A stretch of 32,097 nucleotides of DNA from Bacteroidales bacterium (GCA_021157415.1 JAGGWN010000034.1:1-32097); one strand, 5' to 3'; counted from the stretch's first letter, positions 6,487-14,746 are shown. Numbers and translations are program-made. The notes: generated from the letters alone by a model not told the origin.

Positions 6487-6771
6487 TTATTCCCCATACT
6501 TACAAAAATACGTGCTTATCCCGGTAATTTTCATTTTGAAGTTGTTGTGAGGGGAAACCACAAAAGTCTCACCTGCTTTGTACGTTTTCCATTCGGTTTC
6601 ATTTCCAACTTTTACCGCAATTTCACCGGAGCAAACCGTGGTAGTCTCTTTTTCAACAGCACCAAACTCATACTCACCAGGACTCATAATGCCAACTGAG
6701 GCAGCCTCTCCGTTCTGTTCATAAGTAAGGGACTGCACCCGGTCTCCATGATACTTTCTTAATTTAAACAT
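6487..6771 (-). CDS. ppnP: Pyrimidine/purine nucleoside phosphorylase (PpnP, DUF1255 family)
   Basis: The product has 94 residues, the same length as E. coli PpnP (YaiE), a small cupin that phosphorolyses nucleosides. Matching elements are MFKLRKYHGDRVQSLTY, ASVGIMSPGEYEFGA near residues 27-40, a TTVCSGEIAVKV strand, ETEWKTYKAGETFVVSPHNNF and the terminal STYFCKYGE. The ATG at 6771 was chosen because it aligns with the family start; the longer frame to 6840 lies inside the preceding gene. It overlaps the NifX-fold gene upstream by 8 bp, so translation is likely coupled and both depend on the operator-bearing promoter at 7136-7167. The pairing of a nucleoside phosphorylase with a NifX-fold protein is unusual. 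Confidence 0.88.
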   Translation of the reverse strand: MFKLRKYHGDRVQSLTYEQNGEAASVGIMSPGEYEFGAVEKETTTVCSGEIAVKVGNETEWKTYKAGETFVVSPHNNFKMKITGISTYFCKYGE

Positions 6772-7111
6772 ATTCGTTTGTTTTAGATAATTGAATGATT
6801 TCATAAACGATATCCTCCAATCCGTCACGATTGGTTTCATGAATTCTAATGCCTGTTGATACCAGATATTCTTTTAATCCCGGGTAAACCCCTTTAACTG
6901 CCAACCAGTCACATTCCTTAAAACATTCCGAAAACCGCTTAAAGAAACGGCCTTTTAATCCCTCGTTTTTCAGGATCTTCCAAAACCGGAAATACCTGAA
7001 CAATCTCCCTTTAACCTGCCCGTCCTCTACCAGATACACCATCACCCCTCTTGCCTCTCCAAGGCTTCCTGAAATGGTATGATGATCATTGGTAGGAATG
7101 GCGATCCTCAT
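6764..7111 (-). CDS. Second NifX/NifB-fold protein
   Basis: The product has 115 residues. Its N-terminus, MRIAIPTNDHHTISGSLGEARGVMVYLVEDGQ, is that of the Nitro_FeMo-Co family (compare MKIAI in the paralogue at 1094-1423), and the rest fits the fold: CDWLAVKGVYPGLKEYLVSTGIRIHETN, then a C-terminal helix. A basic insertion around residues 35-58 (RYFRFWKILKNEGLKGRFFKRF) is not seen in the other copy. The stop lies inside ppnP. The promoter carries the same palindrome as the DUF5320 promoter, linking this gene to the iron-sulfur neighbourhood 3 kb away. Its ligand is unknown. Confidence 0.78.
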   Translation of the reverse strand: MRIAIPTNDHHTISGSLGEARGVMVYLVEDGQVKGRLFRYFRFWKILKNEGLKGRFFKRFSECFKECDWLAVKGVYPGLKEYLVSTGIRIHETNRDGLEDIVYEIIQLSKTNEYV

Positions 7112-7135
7112 GATATTTACTTTTTTTAACGGTTT

Positions 7136-7167
7136 TAAATATAGTGAACATATGTTCTTAATCCAAA
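7136..7167 (-). promoter_or_regulatory. Promoter of the nifX-like/ppnP pair
   Basis: On the minus strand, TTTG at 7167-7164 is followed by 20 bp and TATATTTA at 7143-7136 (one mismatch to TAnnTTTG), 24 bp before the ATG at 7111. The 20-bp spacer contains the palindrome GAACATATGTTC in the same register as at 4009-4040; in both promoters TTTG is directly followed by GAT. Confidence 0.7.
7146..7157. promoter_or_regulatory. Second copy of operator GAACATATGTTC
   Basis: This is a perfect 12-bp palindrome identical to the core of 4018-4031. Both copies lie inside the -33/-7 spacer of a leftward promoter, 34 to 51 bp upstream of the start codons. Binding there would be expected to block transcription. 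The factor is not identified. Confidence 0.7.
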
Positions 7168-7200
7168 TTTTCCGGTCTCTTTTTCTGCATCGACATTTTT

Positions 7201-7236
7201 ATTAAAACATATTATTATTAAAACATATTATCTTTG
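7201..7236 (+). promoter_or_regulatory. Tandem 16-bp repeats overlapping the -7 box of the cupin-msrA operon
   Basis: ATTAAAACATATTATT (7201-7216) is followed directly by a copy differing only in the last base (7217-7232). The second copy runs into TATCTTTG (7229-7236), a full TAnnTTTG match 37 bp before the cupin ATG. Two identical half-turn-spaced sites overlapping the promoter suggest a regulator binding in tandem; no -33 TTG is visible. Confidence 0.5.
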
Positions 7237-7273
7237 CATATCTTACAGATTATATAACTTATACACAGAGGAG

Positions 7274-7615
7274 ATGTCACATCAACAAAAAAATGACAAA
7301 GGTGTTGAGGATTCCCGAATATACCGGTTCAGGGAATTCGTGGAATACGCCGATGGCGGAATTGTCAGCAAACAGATCCTTAAAAAGGAAAATGGAAACA
7401 TCACTTTGTTTTCTTTCGATGCCGGGGAGGGCCTGTCGGAACATACCTCCCCTTTTGATGCCCTGATACAGGTAATTGAAGGAGAAGCCCGGGTTACCCT
7501 TGACGGAAAAGACTTTTCTCTTTTAACCGGAAACAGTATCATTATGCCTGCGAATATTCCCCATGCAGTATTTGCGACACAAAAGTTCAAGATGATCCTA
7601 ACAATGATCAAATAA
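7274..7615 (+). CDS. Small single-domain cupin protein
   Basis: The 113-residue product is a one-domain cupin_2 protein. Motif 1 is seen as FDAGEGLSEHTSPFDALIQVIEGEA (about residues 53-77) and motif 2 as LLTGNSIIMPANIPHAVFA (about 86-104). Metal-ligand candidates are the His of SEHTSP and the His of IPHAV; the usual second His of motif 1 is replaced (HTSPFDA), as in many small Bacteroidota cupins. The reaction or ligand is unknown. It is followed by msrA after 20 bp, so the pair is likely an operon with an oxidative-stress flavour. Confidence 0.82.
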   Translation: MSHQQKNDKGVEDSRIYRFREFVEYADGGIVSKQILKKENGNITLFSFDAGEGLSEHTSPFDALIQVIEGEARVTLDGKDFSLLTGNSIIMPANIPHAVFATQKFKMILTMIK

Positions 7616-7635
7616 CTCAAAATATAACAGTTCAA

Positions 7636-8136
7636 TTGAATCATACAAACACGGACACAGCCTGGTTTGCCGGTGGATGTTTCTGGGGTGTCCAGTATTA
7701 TTTCCGGAATGTACCCGGTGTGTTATCCACCCGAGTCGGATATATGGGGGGGAATGTCCCCAACCCAACCTACGAACAGGTGTGTACCGGCACCACCGGT
7801 CATCTCGAAACCCTGGAAGTAGTTTTTGATCCGGGCCGTATCACCTATCATGAACTGACAAAGCTCTTTTTCGAGATCCATGATCCAACACAATCTAACG
7901 GCCAGGGCCCCGATATCGGACGACAATACCATTCCGCCGTCTTTTACAAAGACGAAAAACAAAAGAAAACCACCGAGAAACTGATTGACATACTCCGGAA
8001 ACATGGGCTTGACGTTGTTACAGAAGTCAGGAAAGCCCTCACATTCTGGCCTGCCGAAAATTATCATCAGAATTACTATACGAAAAAAGGAGGAAGTCCT
8101 TACTGCCATTTCAGGGTAAAAAGGGAATGGGAATAA
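7636..8136 (+). CDS. msrA: Peptide-methionine (S)-S-oxide reductase
   Basis: The 166-residue protein reduces methionine-S-sulfoxide in proteins. The catalytic motif GGCFWGVQYYF gives the nucleophile C15. The family signatures RVGYMGG, PTYEQVCTGTTGHLE, FFEIHDPTQSNGQGPDIGRQYHSA and AENYHQNYY are all present. A C-terminal cysteine (SPYCHF) could act as resolving residue. The start is a TTG at 7636: no ATG or GTG lies in frame between the preceding gene's stop and the catalytic motif, and the TTG gives a normal-length N-terminus. It probably shares the promoter of the cupin gene. Confidence 0.95.
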   Translation: MNHTNTDTAWFAGGCFWGVQYYFRNVPGVLSTRVGYMGGNVPNPTYEQVCTGTTGHLETLEVVFDPGRITYHELTKLFFEIHDPTQSNGQGPDIGRQYHSAVFYKDEKQKKTTEKLIDILRKHGLDVVTEVRKALTFWPAENYHQNYYTKKGGSPYCHFRVKREWE

Positions 8137-8305
8137 AGCACGATGAATGACGAAGAATTTCTCTCTGTCCTCAAGACTTGCCAGTAATACAATCGCCATG
8201 TGCCCCCTGCATTCGCAGTCATAAAAGGTCATTTGCCCATTATGCTTGCTGTTATTGCCTAACCTTTTTTTTCTGCATAAAATAAGTTTTTTTTCAAAAT
8301 AATTT

Positions 8306-8313
8306 TACTTTTG
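8306..8313 (+). promoter_or_regulatory. -7 box for galK
   Basis: TACTTTTG fits TAnnTTTG and lies 39 bp before the galK ATG. The 216-bp stretch 8137-8352 otherwise holds no gene; AAAAGGT (8223-8229) and ACCTTTT (8262-8268) could form a weak terminator stem for msrA, with a T run after it. Confidence 0.45.
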
Positions 8314-8352
8314 TCTGTGGAATTTCTTTCAAAATAATTATAATGATTTGAT

Positions 8353-9513
8353 ATGGTTGATATACAGCAACTAAAGGATAAGTTTATTTCTTTGTACGGA
8401 TCAGCCGGTCAACCTGAAGTCTATTTTGCTCCGGGCCGTGTCAACCTGATCGGGGAACACACAGACTATAACGGCGGGTATGTATTCCCATGCGCATTGA
8501 ATTACGGAACCTATTTGGTTGTGCGTTCCAATGCCGGCAATACCATCCGCTTTGCCAGCACCAATTTCGAATTTAAAACAGAAATTCCCCTGGAAAATAT
8601 TTCGGAAAAGGTGGACAACCAATGGGTAAATTATCCGCTGGGCGTTATAAATGAGTTGATAGACCAGGGTATGAATATGGAAGGAATAGATCTTTTATTT
8701 TCCGGAGATATTCCAAATGGTGCCGGCCTTTCTTCCTCGGCATCCATAGAAATGGTAACTGCCTATGCCCTGAACTCTATGTTTGGTGTAAAGCTCACGT
8801 TACTGGACCTGGTAAAAATATCACAACGTGCTGAAAATGAATTCGTCGGAATGAATTGCGGTATTATGGACCAGTTTGCAGTAGGAATGGGAAAGAAAGA
8901 CCATGCGGTATTTCTGAACTGCGATACCCTGGAATATGACCTGGTACCCCTGGTGTTACAGGATTATCGGCTGGTTATTACCAATACCAATAAAAAGCGT
9001 AAACTCACCGACTCGAAGTACAACGAAAGAAGGGCTGAATGCGAAAAAGCCATAGCTTACATCAACCGTAAAAGATCCATTCGCAATCTGGGCGAACTGA
9101 GCCTGGACGAATTTGAACAATTGCAAAATCTGATCCCCGATGAAACCCTCCGTAAGAGAGCATACCATATTGTTTCGGAAGATGCCCGTGTGCTGGAAGC
9201 CGTTCATGCCCTGAAAACAGGCAATCTTGTACATTTTGGCGAACTGATGTACGCATCCCACGATTCACTGCGGGACAACTATGAAGTGACAGGCTTCGAA
9301 CTGGATACATTGGTGGAGGAAGCCCGGAAAATCCCCGGTGTGATCGGTTCAAGAATGACCGGTGCCGGTTTCGGAGGATGCACCGTCAGCCTGGTACAGA
9401 AAGAGATGACCGGACCTTTCATGGAGCAACTGGAAAGAACCTATACCCAGAAAACCGGATTAAAACCGGATTTTTATGTGGCAGTGGTGGGAGACGGTGC
9501 CAAAAAAATATAG
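8353..9513 (+). CDS. galK: Galactokinase
   Basis: The 386-residue GHMP-family kinase phosphorylates galactose to galactose 1-phosphate in the Leloir pathway. All three family motifs are present: the galactokinase signature GRVNLIGEHTDYNGG near residues 28-42, the ATP-binding GAGLSSSASIEM near 122-133, and motif 3 GAGFGGCTVSLV near 337-348. Length equals that of well-studied bacterial GalK. The next gene, a sodium:solute symporter starting 68 bp downstream, probably supplies the sugar; other gal genes (galT, galE, galM) are not in the window. Confidence 0.96.
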   Translation: MVDIQQLKDKFISLYGSAGQPEVYFAPGRVNLIGEHTDYNGGYVFPCALNYGTYLVVRSNAGNTIRFASTNFEFKTEIPLENISEKVDNQWVNYPLGVINELIDQGMNMEGIDLLFSGDIPNGAGLSSSASIEMVTAYALNSMFGVKLTLLDLVKISQRAENEFVGMNCGIMDQFAVGMGKKDHAVFLNCDTLEYDLVPLVLQDYRLVITNTNKKRKLTDSKYNERRAECEKAIAYINRKRSIRNLGELSLDEFEQLQNLIPDETLRKRAYHIVSEDARVLEAVHALKTGNLVHFGELMYASHDSLRDNYEVTGFELDTLVEEARKIPGVIGSRMTGAGFGGCTVSLVQKEMTGPFMEQLERTYTQKTGLKPDFYVAVVGDGAKKI

Positions 9514-9581
9514 TTTTTCTCATGACCCTATGATTATTTTTCCAAATACCTGAATTATCATACACCTAAAATATTTAACTT

Positions 9582-11333
9582 ATGGAACATTCTTTCTCTC
9601 TCGGATGGATTGATTATTCCATCATCGTCATTTATTTTGCTTTTGTTTTAGGTATCGGATGGGCCCTGAAAAAGTTCATGAAGTCCTCCAAAGCTTTTCT
9701 GGAAGCCGGTAGGTCTTTGCCTGCCTGGGTAACAGGACTGGCCTTCATCTCTGCCAACCTGGGGGCACTGGAGGTAATCGGGATGGCAGCCTCAGGTGCC
9801 AAATACGGAGCTACCACAATACATTTTTACTGGCTCGGAGCCATCCCGGCCATGATCTTTCTGGCTATCTTCATGATGCCTTTTTATTACGGATCCAAAG
9901 CCAGATCCGTACCCGAATATCTTAAGCTGCGTTTCGACGAAAAAACACGTGGTTTTAACGCTTTTTCATTTGCGTTAATGACCATTTTTGCGTCGGGTAT
10001 TTCGATGTATGCTCTGGCATTACTGGCTCAAACCATTCTCCCTTTCCAATTTGAAATAAACCTGCTCGGGTGGCACATGACCCCTTTCGATGTGTATCTG
10101 ATTATTTCGGCTTTGATCGTACTCATCTATACTTATCTGGGAGGATTGACCTCAGCTATCTACAATGAAGTGTTACAGTTTTTCCTGATCGTAATAGGCT
10201 TTACGCCCCTTGTCATAATTGCCCTTATCCACATCGGCGGATGGGAAGGTCTTAAAGCACAACTGGATGTGGTAGCTACGTCCAATGGCTTCCAGCCCGG
10301 TGCCTGGACCCATACCTGGAAATTTATGGGGCACGCCAGCACCAATCCCATGGGTGTCGAATGGTTCGGGTTGATCATGGGCCTGGGATTTGTCCTTTCT
10401 TTTGGCTACTGGGGCACCAATTTCCTGGTGGTGCAACGGGCCATGGCGGCCGGCGATATGACTGCCGCACGGAAAACTCCGCTGATCGGAGCCATCCCCA
10501 AAATGTTCCTCCCTTTTCTGGTTATCCTGCCCGGCATGATCGCTATCGCCCTTACCATGGATCCGGAAAGCGGCTTTGCTCTCCCCCTGAAAGGAGATTC
10601 CTATAACTACGATACGGTCATCCCCATGATGCTGAGAACCTACTATCCCGTCGGTGTGCTGGGTCTGGGTATTACTGCCCTGTTTGCCAGTTTTATGTCA
10701 GGTATGGCGGGAAATGTAACCGCCTTCAATACCGTCTGGACCTATGACATCTACCAGAGCTATATTTACCCGAAAGGATCCGATGAACATTATCTCAAAG
10801 TCGGACAATGGACTACGGTGATTGGTGTGTTGCTCAGTATCCTGACGGCTTATGTCGCCCGGGTCTTTAACAATGTAATGGACTTCCTGCAACTGATTTT
10901 TGCCTTTATCAATGCTCCCTTGTTCGCCACATTTCTTTTGGGTATGTTCTGGAAACGTACCACCGGACATGCAGCTTTTTATGGTCTTCTTTCTGGTACG
11001 GCCATTGCAGCCATACACCATGGTCTAACACAGCCGGTCGGCGCCACCTCTCTGGTGAAAGGAGGCTGGCTGGGAACAGTTCTCCATACTTATCCCAGTG
11101 AAATGGCCCAGAATTTCTGGACTGCTATTTTTGCTTTTTCACTGGCACTGGTACTCACCGTCATTATTACCCTGCTCACCAAACAAAAGAAAACGGAACA
11201 GGAACTTAAGGGCCTGGTGTATTCTCTGACGCCAAAGATCATCAACAAAGACATTCCCTTTGTTCGCAGTCCCGAATTTATGGCTATTATTATCGGCGCT
11301 GTGGCTATTATTCTGACCATCATTTTCTGGTAA
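9582..11333 (+). CDS. SSS-family sodium:sugar symporter (SGLT-like, probably galactose/glucose)
   Basis: The 583-residue protein is highly hydrophobic, with about 14 membrane segments, as expected for SSS (LeuT-fold) symporters of the SGLT type. Diagnostic stretches are RSLPAWVTGLAFISANLGALE near residues 44-64, YTYLGGLTSAIYNEVLQF near 186-203, and GLGITALFASFMSGMAGN in the second half. Position directly after galK suggests galactose or a related hexose as substrate, by analogy with similar operons; the sequence itself does not prove it. A 76-residue membrane protein follows after 20 bp and may be an accessory subunit. Confidence 0.9.
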   Translation: MEHSFSLGWIDYSIIVIYFAFVLGIGWALKKFMKSSKAFLEAGRSLPAWVTGLAFISANLGALEVIGMAASGAKYGATTIHFYWLGAIPAMIFLAIFMMPFYYGSKARSVPEYLKLRFDEKTRGFNAFSFALMTIFASGISMYALALLAQTILPFQFEINLLGWHMTPFDVYLIISALIVLIYTYLGGLTSAIYNEVLQFFLIVIGFTPLVIIALIHIGGWEGLKAQLDVVATSNGFQPGAWTHTWKFMGHASTNPMGVEWFGLIMGLGFVLSFGYWGTNFLVVQRAMAAGDMTAARKTPLIGAIPKMFLPFLVILPGMIAIALTMDPESGFALPLKGDSYNYDTVIPMMLRTYYPVGVLGLGITALFASFMSGMAGNVTAFNTVWTYDIYQSYIYPKGSDEHYLKVGQWTTVIGVLLSILTAYVARVFNNVMDFLQLIFAFINAPLFATFLLGMFWKRTTGHAAFYGLLSGTAIAAIHHGLTQPVGATSLVKGGWLGTVLHTYPSEMAQNFWTAIFAFSLALVLTVIITLLTKQKKTEQELKGLVYSLTPKIINKDIPFVRSPEFMAIIIGAVAIILTIIFW

Positions 11334-11353
11334 CCTTTAAAATAAAATATATC

Positions 11354-11584
11354 ATGGGTATAGATATTAAAATTCCGATCGGTTTACTTTTTTCCATCCT
11401 GGGAGGTATGTTGTTCATTTTCGGGCTTACCACAGGATCCGACCCGATGTATCACAAATCACTGGACATAAACATCAATCTTTGGACCGGGGCATTCATG
11501 TTGATTTTCGGTCTTTTCATGCTGATGCTTGCCGCTCTGGGCAAGAAAAAAGACAAAGAAACCCAAAAGACTGCGGAAGGATGA
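11354..11584 (+). CDS. Small two-helix membrane protein after the sugar symporter
   Basis: This 76-residue protein has two hydrophobic stretches, about residues 8-26 (GLLFSILGGMLFIFGL) and 43-64 (LWTGAFMLIFGLFMLMLA), separated by a short loop with DPMYHKSLDINI, and a lysine-rich tail KKKDKETQK. The layout predicts both ends on the cytoplasmic side. Small proteins like this are often encoded after SSS sugar symporters in Bacteroidota. A role in stabilising or modulating the transporter is inference. It is the last gene of the gal operon, which ends at the hairpin at 11627-11672. Confidence 0.75.
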   Translation: MGIDIKIPIGLLFSILGGMLFIFGLTTGSDPMYHKSLDININLWTGAFMLIFGLFMLMLAALGKKKDKETQKTAEG

Positions 11585-11626
11585 TCAATGGATTCTAATC
11601 CCTGCCCATGTTCATTCATTTTACAG

Positions 11627-11680
11627 GTGGGTGAAAAACGGTTATCTCCGGATGACCAGTTTTTTCACCCACTTTTTATT
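11627..11680 (+). terminator. Long hairpin terminator overlapping the end of the M1 peptidase gene
   Basis: GTGGGTGAAAAA (11627-11638) pairs perfectly with TTTTTCACCCAC (11661-11672), and TTTTTATTT follows. It ends the rightward gal operon. The right arm lies inside the leftward peptidase gene and encodes part of its last residues (WVKKL), so the hairpin can serve convergent transcripts from both sides. Confidence 0.75.
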
Positions 11681-13513
11681 TCCGGAAGATATCTTTAAAA
11701 TATACAGTCCGGATGACAGGGCAGAGACATTCAGGCGGTAAGGAGCAGCCGTGAGAGTATAAGTTCTCAATATTTTTCCGTCTATGTTCAGAATCTTTAT
11801 GGTCAGACCGGGAAGGGTAAAAGACAGATAAACCCGGACCATGCCGGATGCCGGATTCGGATAGAGTATCACATCCTTATCTCCCCGGGCAGCAGAAATA
11901 ACATGGGATACCGATGATATCTCCAGCAACAACCACTTATCCGGATCAGGAGTCACTTTCCATACCGTAGCTTTCAGTGGCAAAGCAAAAACCCGGTTGT
12001 TCCGGTCCTGGTATAATCGCACCACCGTATCCCCTTCATCGGACGCTATCAGAAAATCAATGTGCATTTTAAACAGGGGGGTAGAACCGGACGGGGTCTG
12101 AACGCTCCGGATAAATAAACTGTCATGGTTCTGATACCAGGAGAAGGAAAAACGGGGGAACCCCCTACCGTAATACCACTGGTCAAAAAAATCGGAGAAA
12201 TCCATGCCGGATCGCTCTTCAACCACCTTTTCAAAATCCTTGCCTGTGGCCACGCTGTCAGCATACTCCTGCTGGAAAGATTGAAATATATCAAAAAACA
12301 ATGAATCATCATGCAGCTCATAGCGGAGCATGTGCAGAATTGCGGCTCCTTTTTTATAAGACAGGTTATAATCGAAAATACGATATACATCGTTTATTTC
12401 ATCCAGGGGCACATACACGCTACCGTCCGCTTCTTTCATAGCCCTGGCCTGGGCTGCACTCATCCAGCCAGCAGCGTCTTCTTTGCTTTTCAGGTTCTCC
12501 CGCGAAATATACTCCGAGTACGAAGCAAAACCTTCGTTGATCCAAATATCCTGCCAGGAGGCACAGGTAACATGGTCACCAAACCATTGGTGGGCCAGTT
12601 CATGCACCACCATATCAAATCCGAAGTTGTCCAGGGTTGTCATCGTCTGGTGTTCCATGCCCCCTCCCATGGGTGCCAGACAATGACCATATTTCTCATC
12701 AGCAAAAGGATAAAGTCCATACAACTCCGAGTAAAGTTCAAGGGCAGGCACTACCTGGTCGATTTTTTCCTTTTCTGCATCCAGATAACCAGCATCCTGA
12801 TAAACCAGGTTCTTTATCAGGACAGAATCCTGCGTGCTTTTCGGATGAGCATAAAGGTCATAGGTCCGGTATCCGGATACCGCGAGGGAAATCAGGTAAT
12901 AATCTATCGGATGATGATGATGCCAGCGATACCGAAGCAAGCTGCCGTCTTCCAGCGTATCCACGCCTTCCAGCACACCGTTCGATCCCGCAACCAATCC
13001 CCTGGCAACAGTTACCCATACGGCACAGGAGTCGGCTTTGTCTCCCAGGTCCTGTTTACAGGGAAACCATTCTTTTGCCGCAAAAGGCTCCGATAAGGTC
13101 CATGTAACCCGCTGGTGCCAGTCCGCATCTTCTTTGCTGGTCATAGCACTGAAAAAACCTCCGGTAGGGACTTTGCCATGATAATACACTACGGTCTTCA
13201 CGGGCATTCCCCTTGCCGGAGCAGGTGACAGAGGGATAAGCAGAGTATCATCTGCATGTACAAATCCATGTTTCATGTCGTTCACGAAAACGGAATCCAC
13301 CTGCAGCGAGTCGGTAAGCTGCAGAATCATTTCCTGCAGATTATCCGATACTACATGCACCAGAATCTGTGTTCTTCCTTTAATAACAGTATTTGAATCA
13401 TTCACCTGAAGATCCAGAAAATACCATTTCACATCGTACTCCGGTAAATCCGAAGAAAATGCAGGATATACCCGGAAAATAAGCAGGAAAACAATAAACC
13501 AATAATTTTTCAC
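11642..13513 (-). CDS. Secreted M1-family zinc metallopeptidase with T9SS C-terminal sorting domain
   Basis: The 623-residue protein starts with a signal peptide (about residues 1-21) and an aminopeptidase-N-like beta domain. The catalytic domain has GGGMEHQT at 283-290, in the place of the family GAMEN exopeptidase motif, and the zinc site HELAHQWFGDH with H304, H308 and E327 (HExxH-x18-E). The last ~75 residues (from about ILYPNPASG, ending LYILKISSGNKKWVKKLVI) are a type A T9SS sorting domain, so the enzyme is secreted or anchored on the surface. The start is GTG at 13513, 4 bp after the lipoprotein hydrolase gene, with which it forms an operon. It probably cleaves peptides from N-termini. 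Confidence 0.93.
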   Translation of the reverse strand: MKNYWFIVFLLIFRVYPAFSSDLPEYDVKWYFLDLQVNDSNTVIKGRTQILVHVVSDNLQEMILQLTDSLQVDSVFVNDMKHGFVHADDTLLIPLSPAPARGMPVKTVVYYHGKVPTGGFFSAMTSKEDADWHQRVTWTLSEPFAAKEWFPCKQDLGDKADSCAVWVTVARGLVAGSNGVLEGVDTLEDGSLLRYRWHHHHPIDYYLISLAVSGYRTYDLYAHPKSTQDSVLIKNLVYQDAGYLDAEKEKIDQVVPALELYSELYGLYPFADEKYGHCLAPMGGGMEHQTMTTLDNFGFDMVVHELAHQWFGDHVTCASWQDIWINEGFASYSEYISRENLKSKEDAAGWMSAAQARAMKEADGSVYVPLDEINDVYRIFDYNLSYKKGAAILHMLRYELHDDSLFFDIFQSFQQEYADSVATGKDFEKVVEERSGMDFSDFFDQWYYGRGFPRFSFSWYQNHDSLFIRSVQTPSGSTPLFKMHIDFLIASDEGDTVVRLYQDRNNRVFALPLKATVWKVTPDPDKWLLLEISSVSHVISAARGDKDVILYPNPASGMVRVYLSFTLPGLTIKILNIDGKILRTYTLTAAPYRLNVSALSSGLYILKISSGNKKWVKKLVIRR

Positions 13514-13517
13514 CTTG

Positions 13518-14714
13518 TCAGTTGTTCATGATGGCGCGCAGTGAATCAAACCAATGTAATGCTCCGGTAAAAGAAGGCACCACGGAAGAGCCATGATCTC
13601 CTCCCGGGACCGTTATCAATTCAACTTGTGTTGCTCCCTGTTGCCGTAAGTCCTCCAGGGCGTTTACAGCATTCCAATAAGGCACCGTATGGTCCTGATT
13701 CCCATGATACAAATGCACCGGAGCTTTGAGCCCCCATCCCAACAGTGTGTTTGCCTGCAGGGCCTTTAGCAATTCCGGGTCATTGCCGGACAAATAAGAG
13801 TGCAAAAAATCAGCGTTAAGCAATGAATCGATCTCTTTGGGCAATGCTTTATTTATATCCCCGGTACTGTGCAATCCGTCAAACAAATCCGGGATCATAG
13901 ATGCATAAGGCTCCCGGAAGATATCATGCAGCCGGTTCCACCCATATATCTTGTCATAAGCCGTAAGAAAATAGGCAATATACGCCGGTGACTTATAAGT
14001 TCCATAGGACAATATCGTATCGATGGTTGTCTTCAGATCATAAGGCCCCGCCATGGGTGCCGAAGCAGTTACCTGCATCCCTTCCGGGGCAGTCCCCGTT
14101 TCCAGAGCCCGGTGGGTAGCCATGGTCACATACCCCCCCTCCGAATATCCGGCAAGATATAACTGCCCGTTTGCCGTCTGATTATGCATTTCCATATAGC
14201 TTTTCGTTGCCCTGATCATATCAGCTACATTGCCGGCCAGAACACTCCCGATCAGGTAAGGATGCATTTCATTGGAAACCCCTAACCCCAGATAATCCGG
14301 AATACATGTAACATAACCGTCAGCAGCAGCTATCAGCCCTACAACCCCTTCATTCAGTAACGGATTTTCCGAAGACACTTCTGACCTCTTAATGATCGTA
14401 CCATGCTGTATGCTCATCACAGGAAAAGACCCTTCCGAAACCGGGACCAACAGTAACCCCGACACGGTAACCACACTCCCATCAGGATCCGGAGTAAGAT
14501 AAAATATTTTTACGGCCGATACATTGTACTGCAAAGGAATATTTCCGATATCACCAACCGCATGAATGATCTGGCGGATAAAAACAGTATCATAGGTCGT
14601 TATCTCCGCGCTGTTCAGAAGGGTCCCGCTCTGCAACGGCGCTTCCACCTCATGATGACATGAAGCCAGTATAAAAAATAATCCCGTTATTAAAAGTATT
14701 CCTTTTGTTTTCAT
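13518..14714 (-). CDS. Lipoprotein alpha/beta hydrolase (secretory-lipase-like)
   Basis: The 398-residue protein has a lipoprotein signal peptide with lipobox LASC (lipidated C19), so it is membrane-anchored, outside the cytoplasm. The fold is alpha/beta hydrolase. The nucleophile elbow GYSEGGY puts the serine near residue 191, an acid candidate lies in HGNQDHTVP near 343, and the histidine is in PGGDHGSS near 374. IPDYLGLG and SAPMAGPYDL resemble the LIP/secretory lipase group, where substrates are esters or lipids; a peptidase activity is possible, given the M1 peptidase that follows after 4 bp. A -7 box TAATTTTG lies at 14747-14754. Confidence 0.85.
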   Translation of the reverse strand: MKTKGILLITGLFFILASCHHEVEAPLQSGTLLNSAEITTYDTVFIRQIIHAVGDIGNIPLQYNVSAVKIFYLTPDPDGSVVTVSGLLLVPVSEGSFPVMSIQHGTIIKRSEVSSENPLLNEGVVGLIAAADGYVTCIPDYLGLGVSNEMHPYLIGSVLAGNVADMIRATKSYMEMHNQTANGQLYLAGYSEGGYVTMATHRALETGTAPEGMQVTASAPMAGPYDLKTTIDTILSYGTYKSPAYIAYFLTAYDKIYGWNRLHDIFREPYASMIPDLFDGLHSTGDINKALPKEIDSLLNADFLHSYLSGNDPELLKALQANTLLGWGLKAPVHLYHGNQDHTVPYWNAVNALEDLRQQGATQVELITVPGGDHGSSVVPSFTGALHWFDSLRAIMNN

Positions 14715-14746
14715 AATATCCGGTATGTTTTTTCTGCCTTCCTGTA

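Noticed and set aside
12311-13096. 261-codon plus-strand reading frame inside the M1 peptidase gene
   Set aside because: It lies wholly antisense to a gene with clear zinc-peptidase motifs, and its translation has no recognisable domain.
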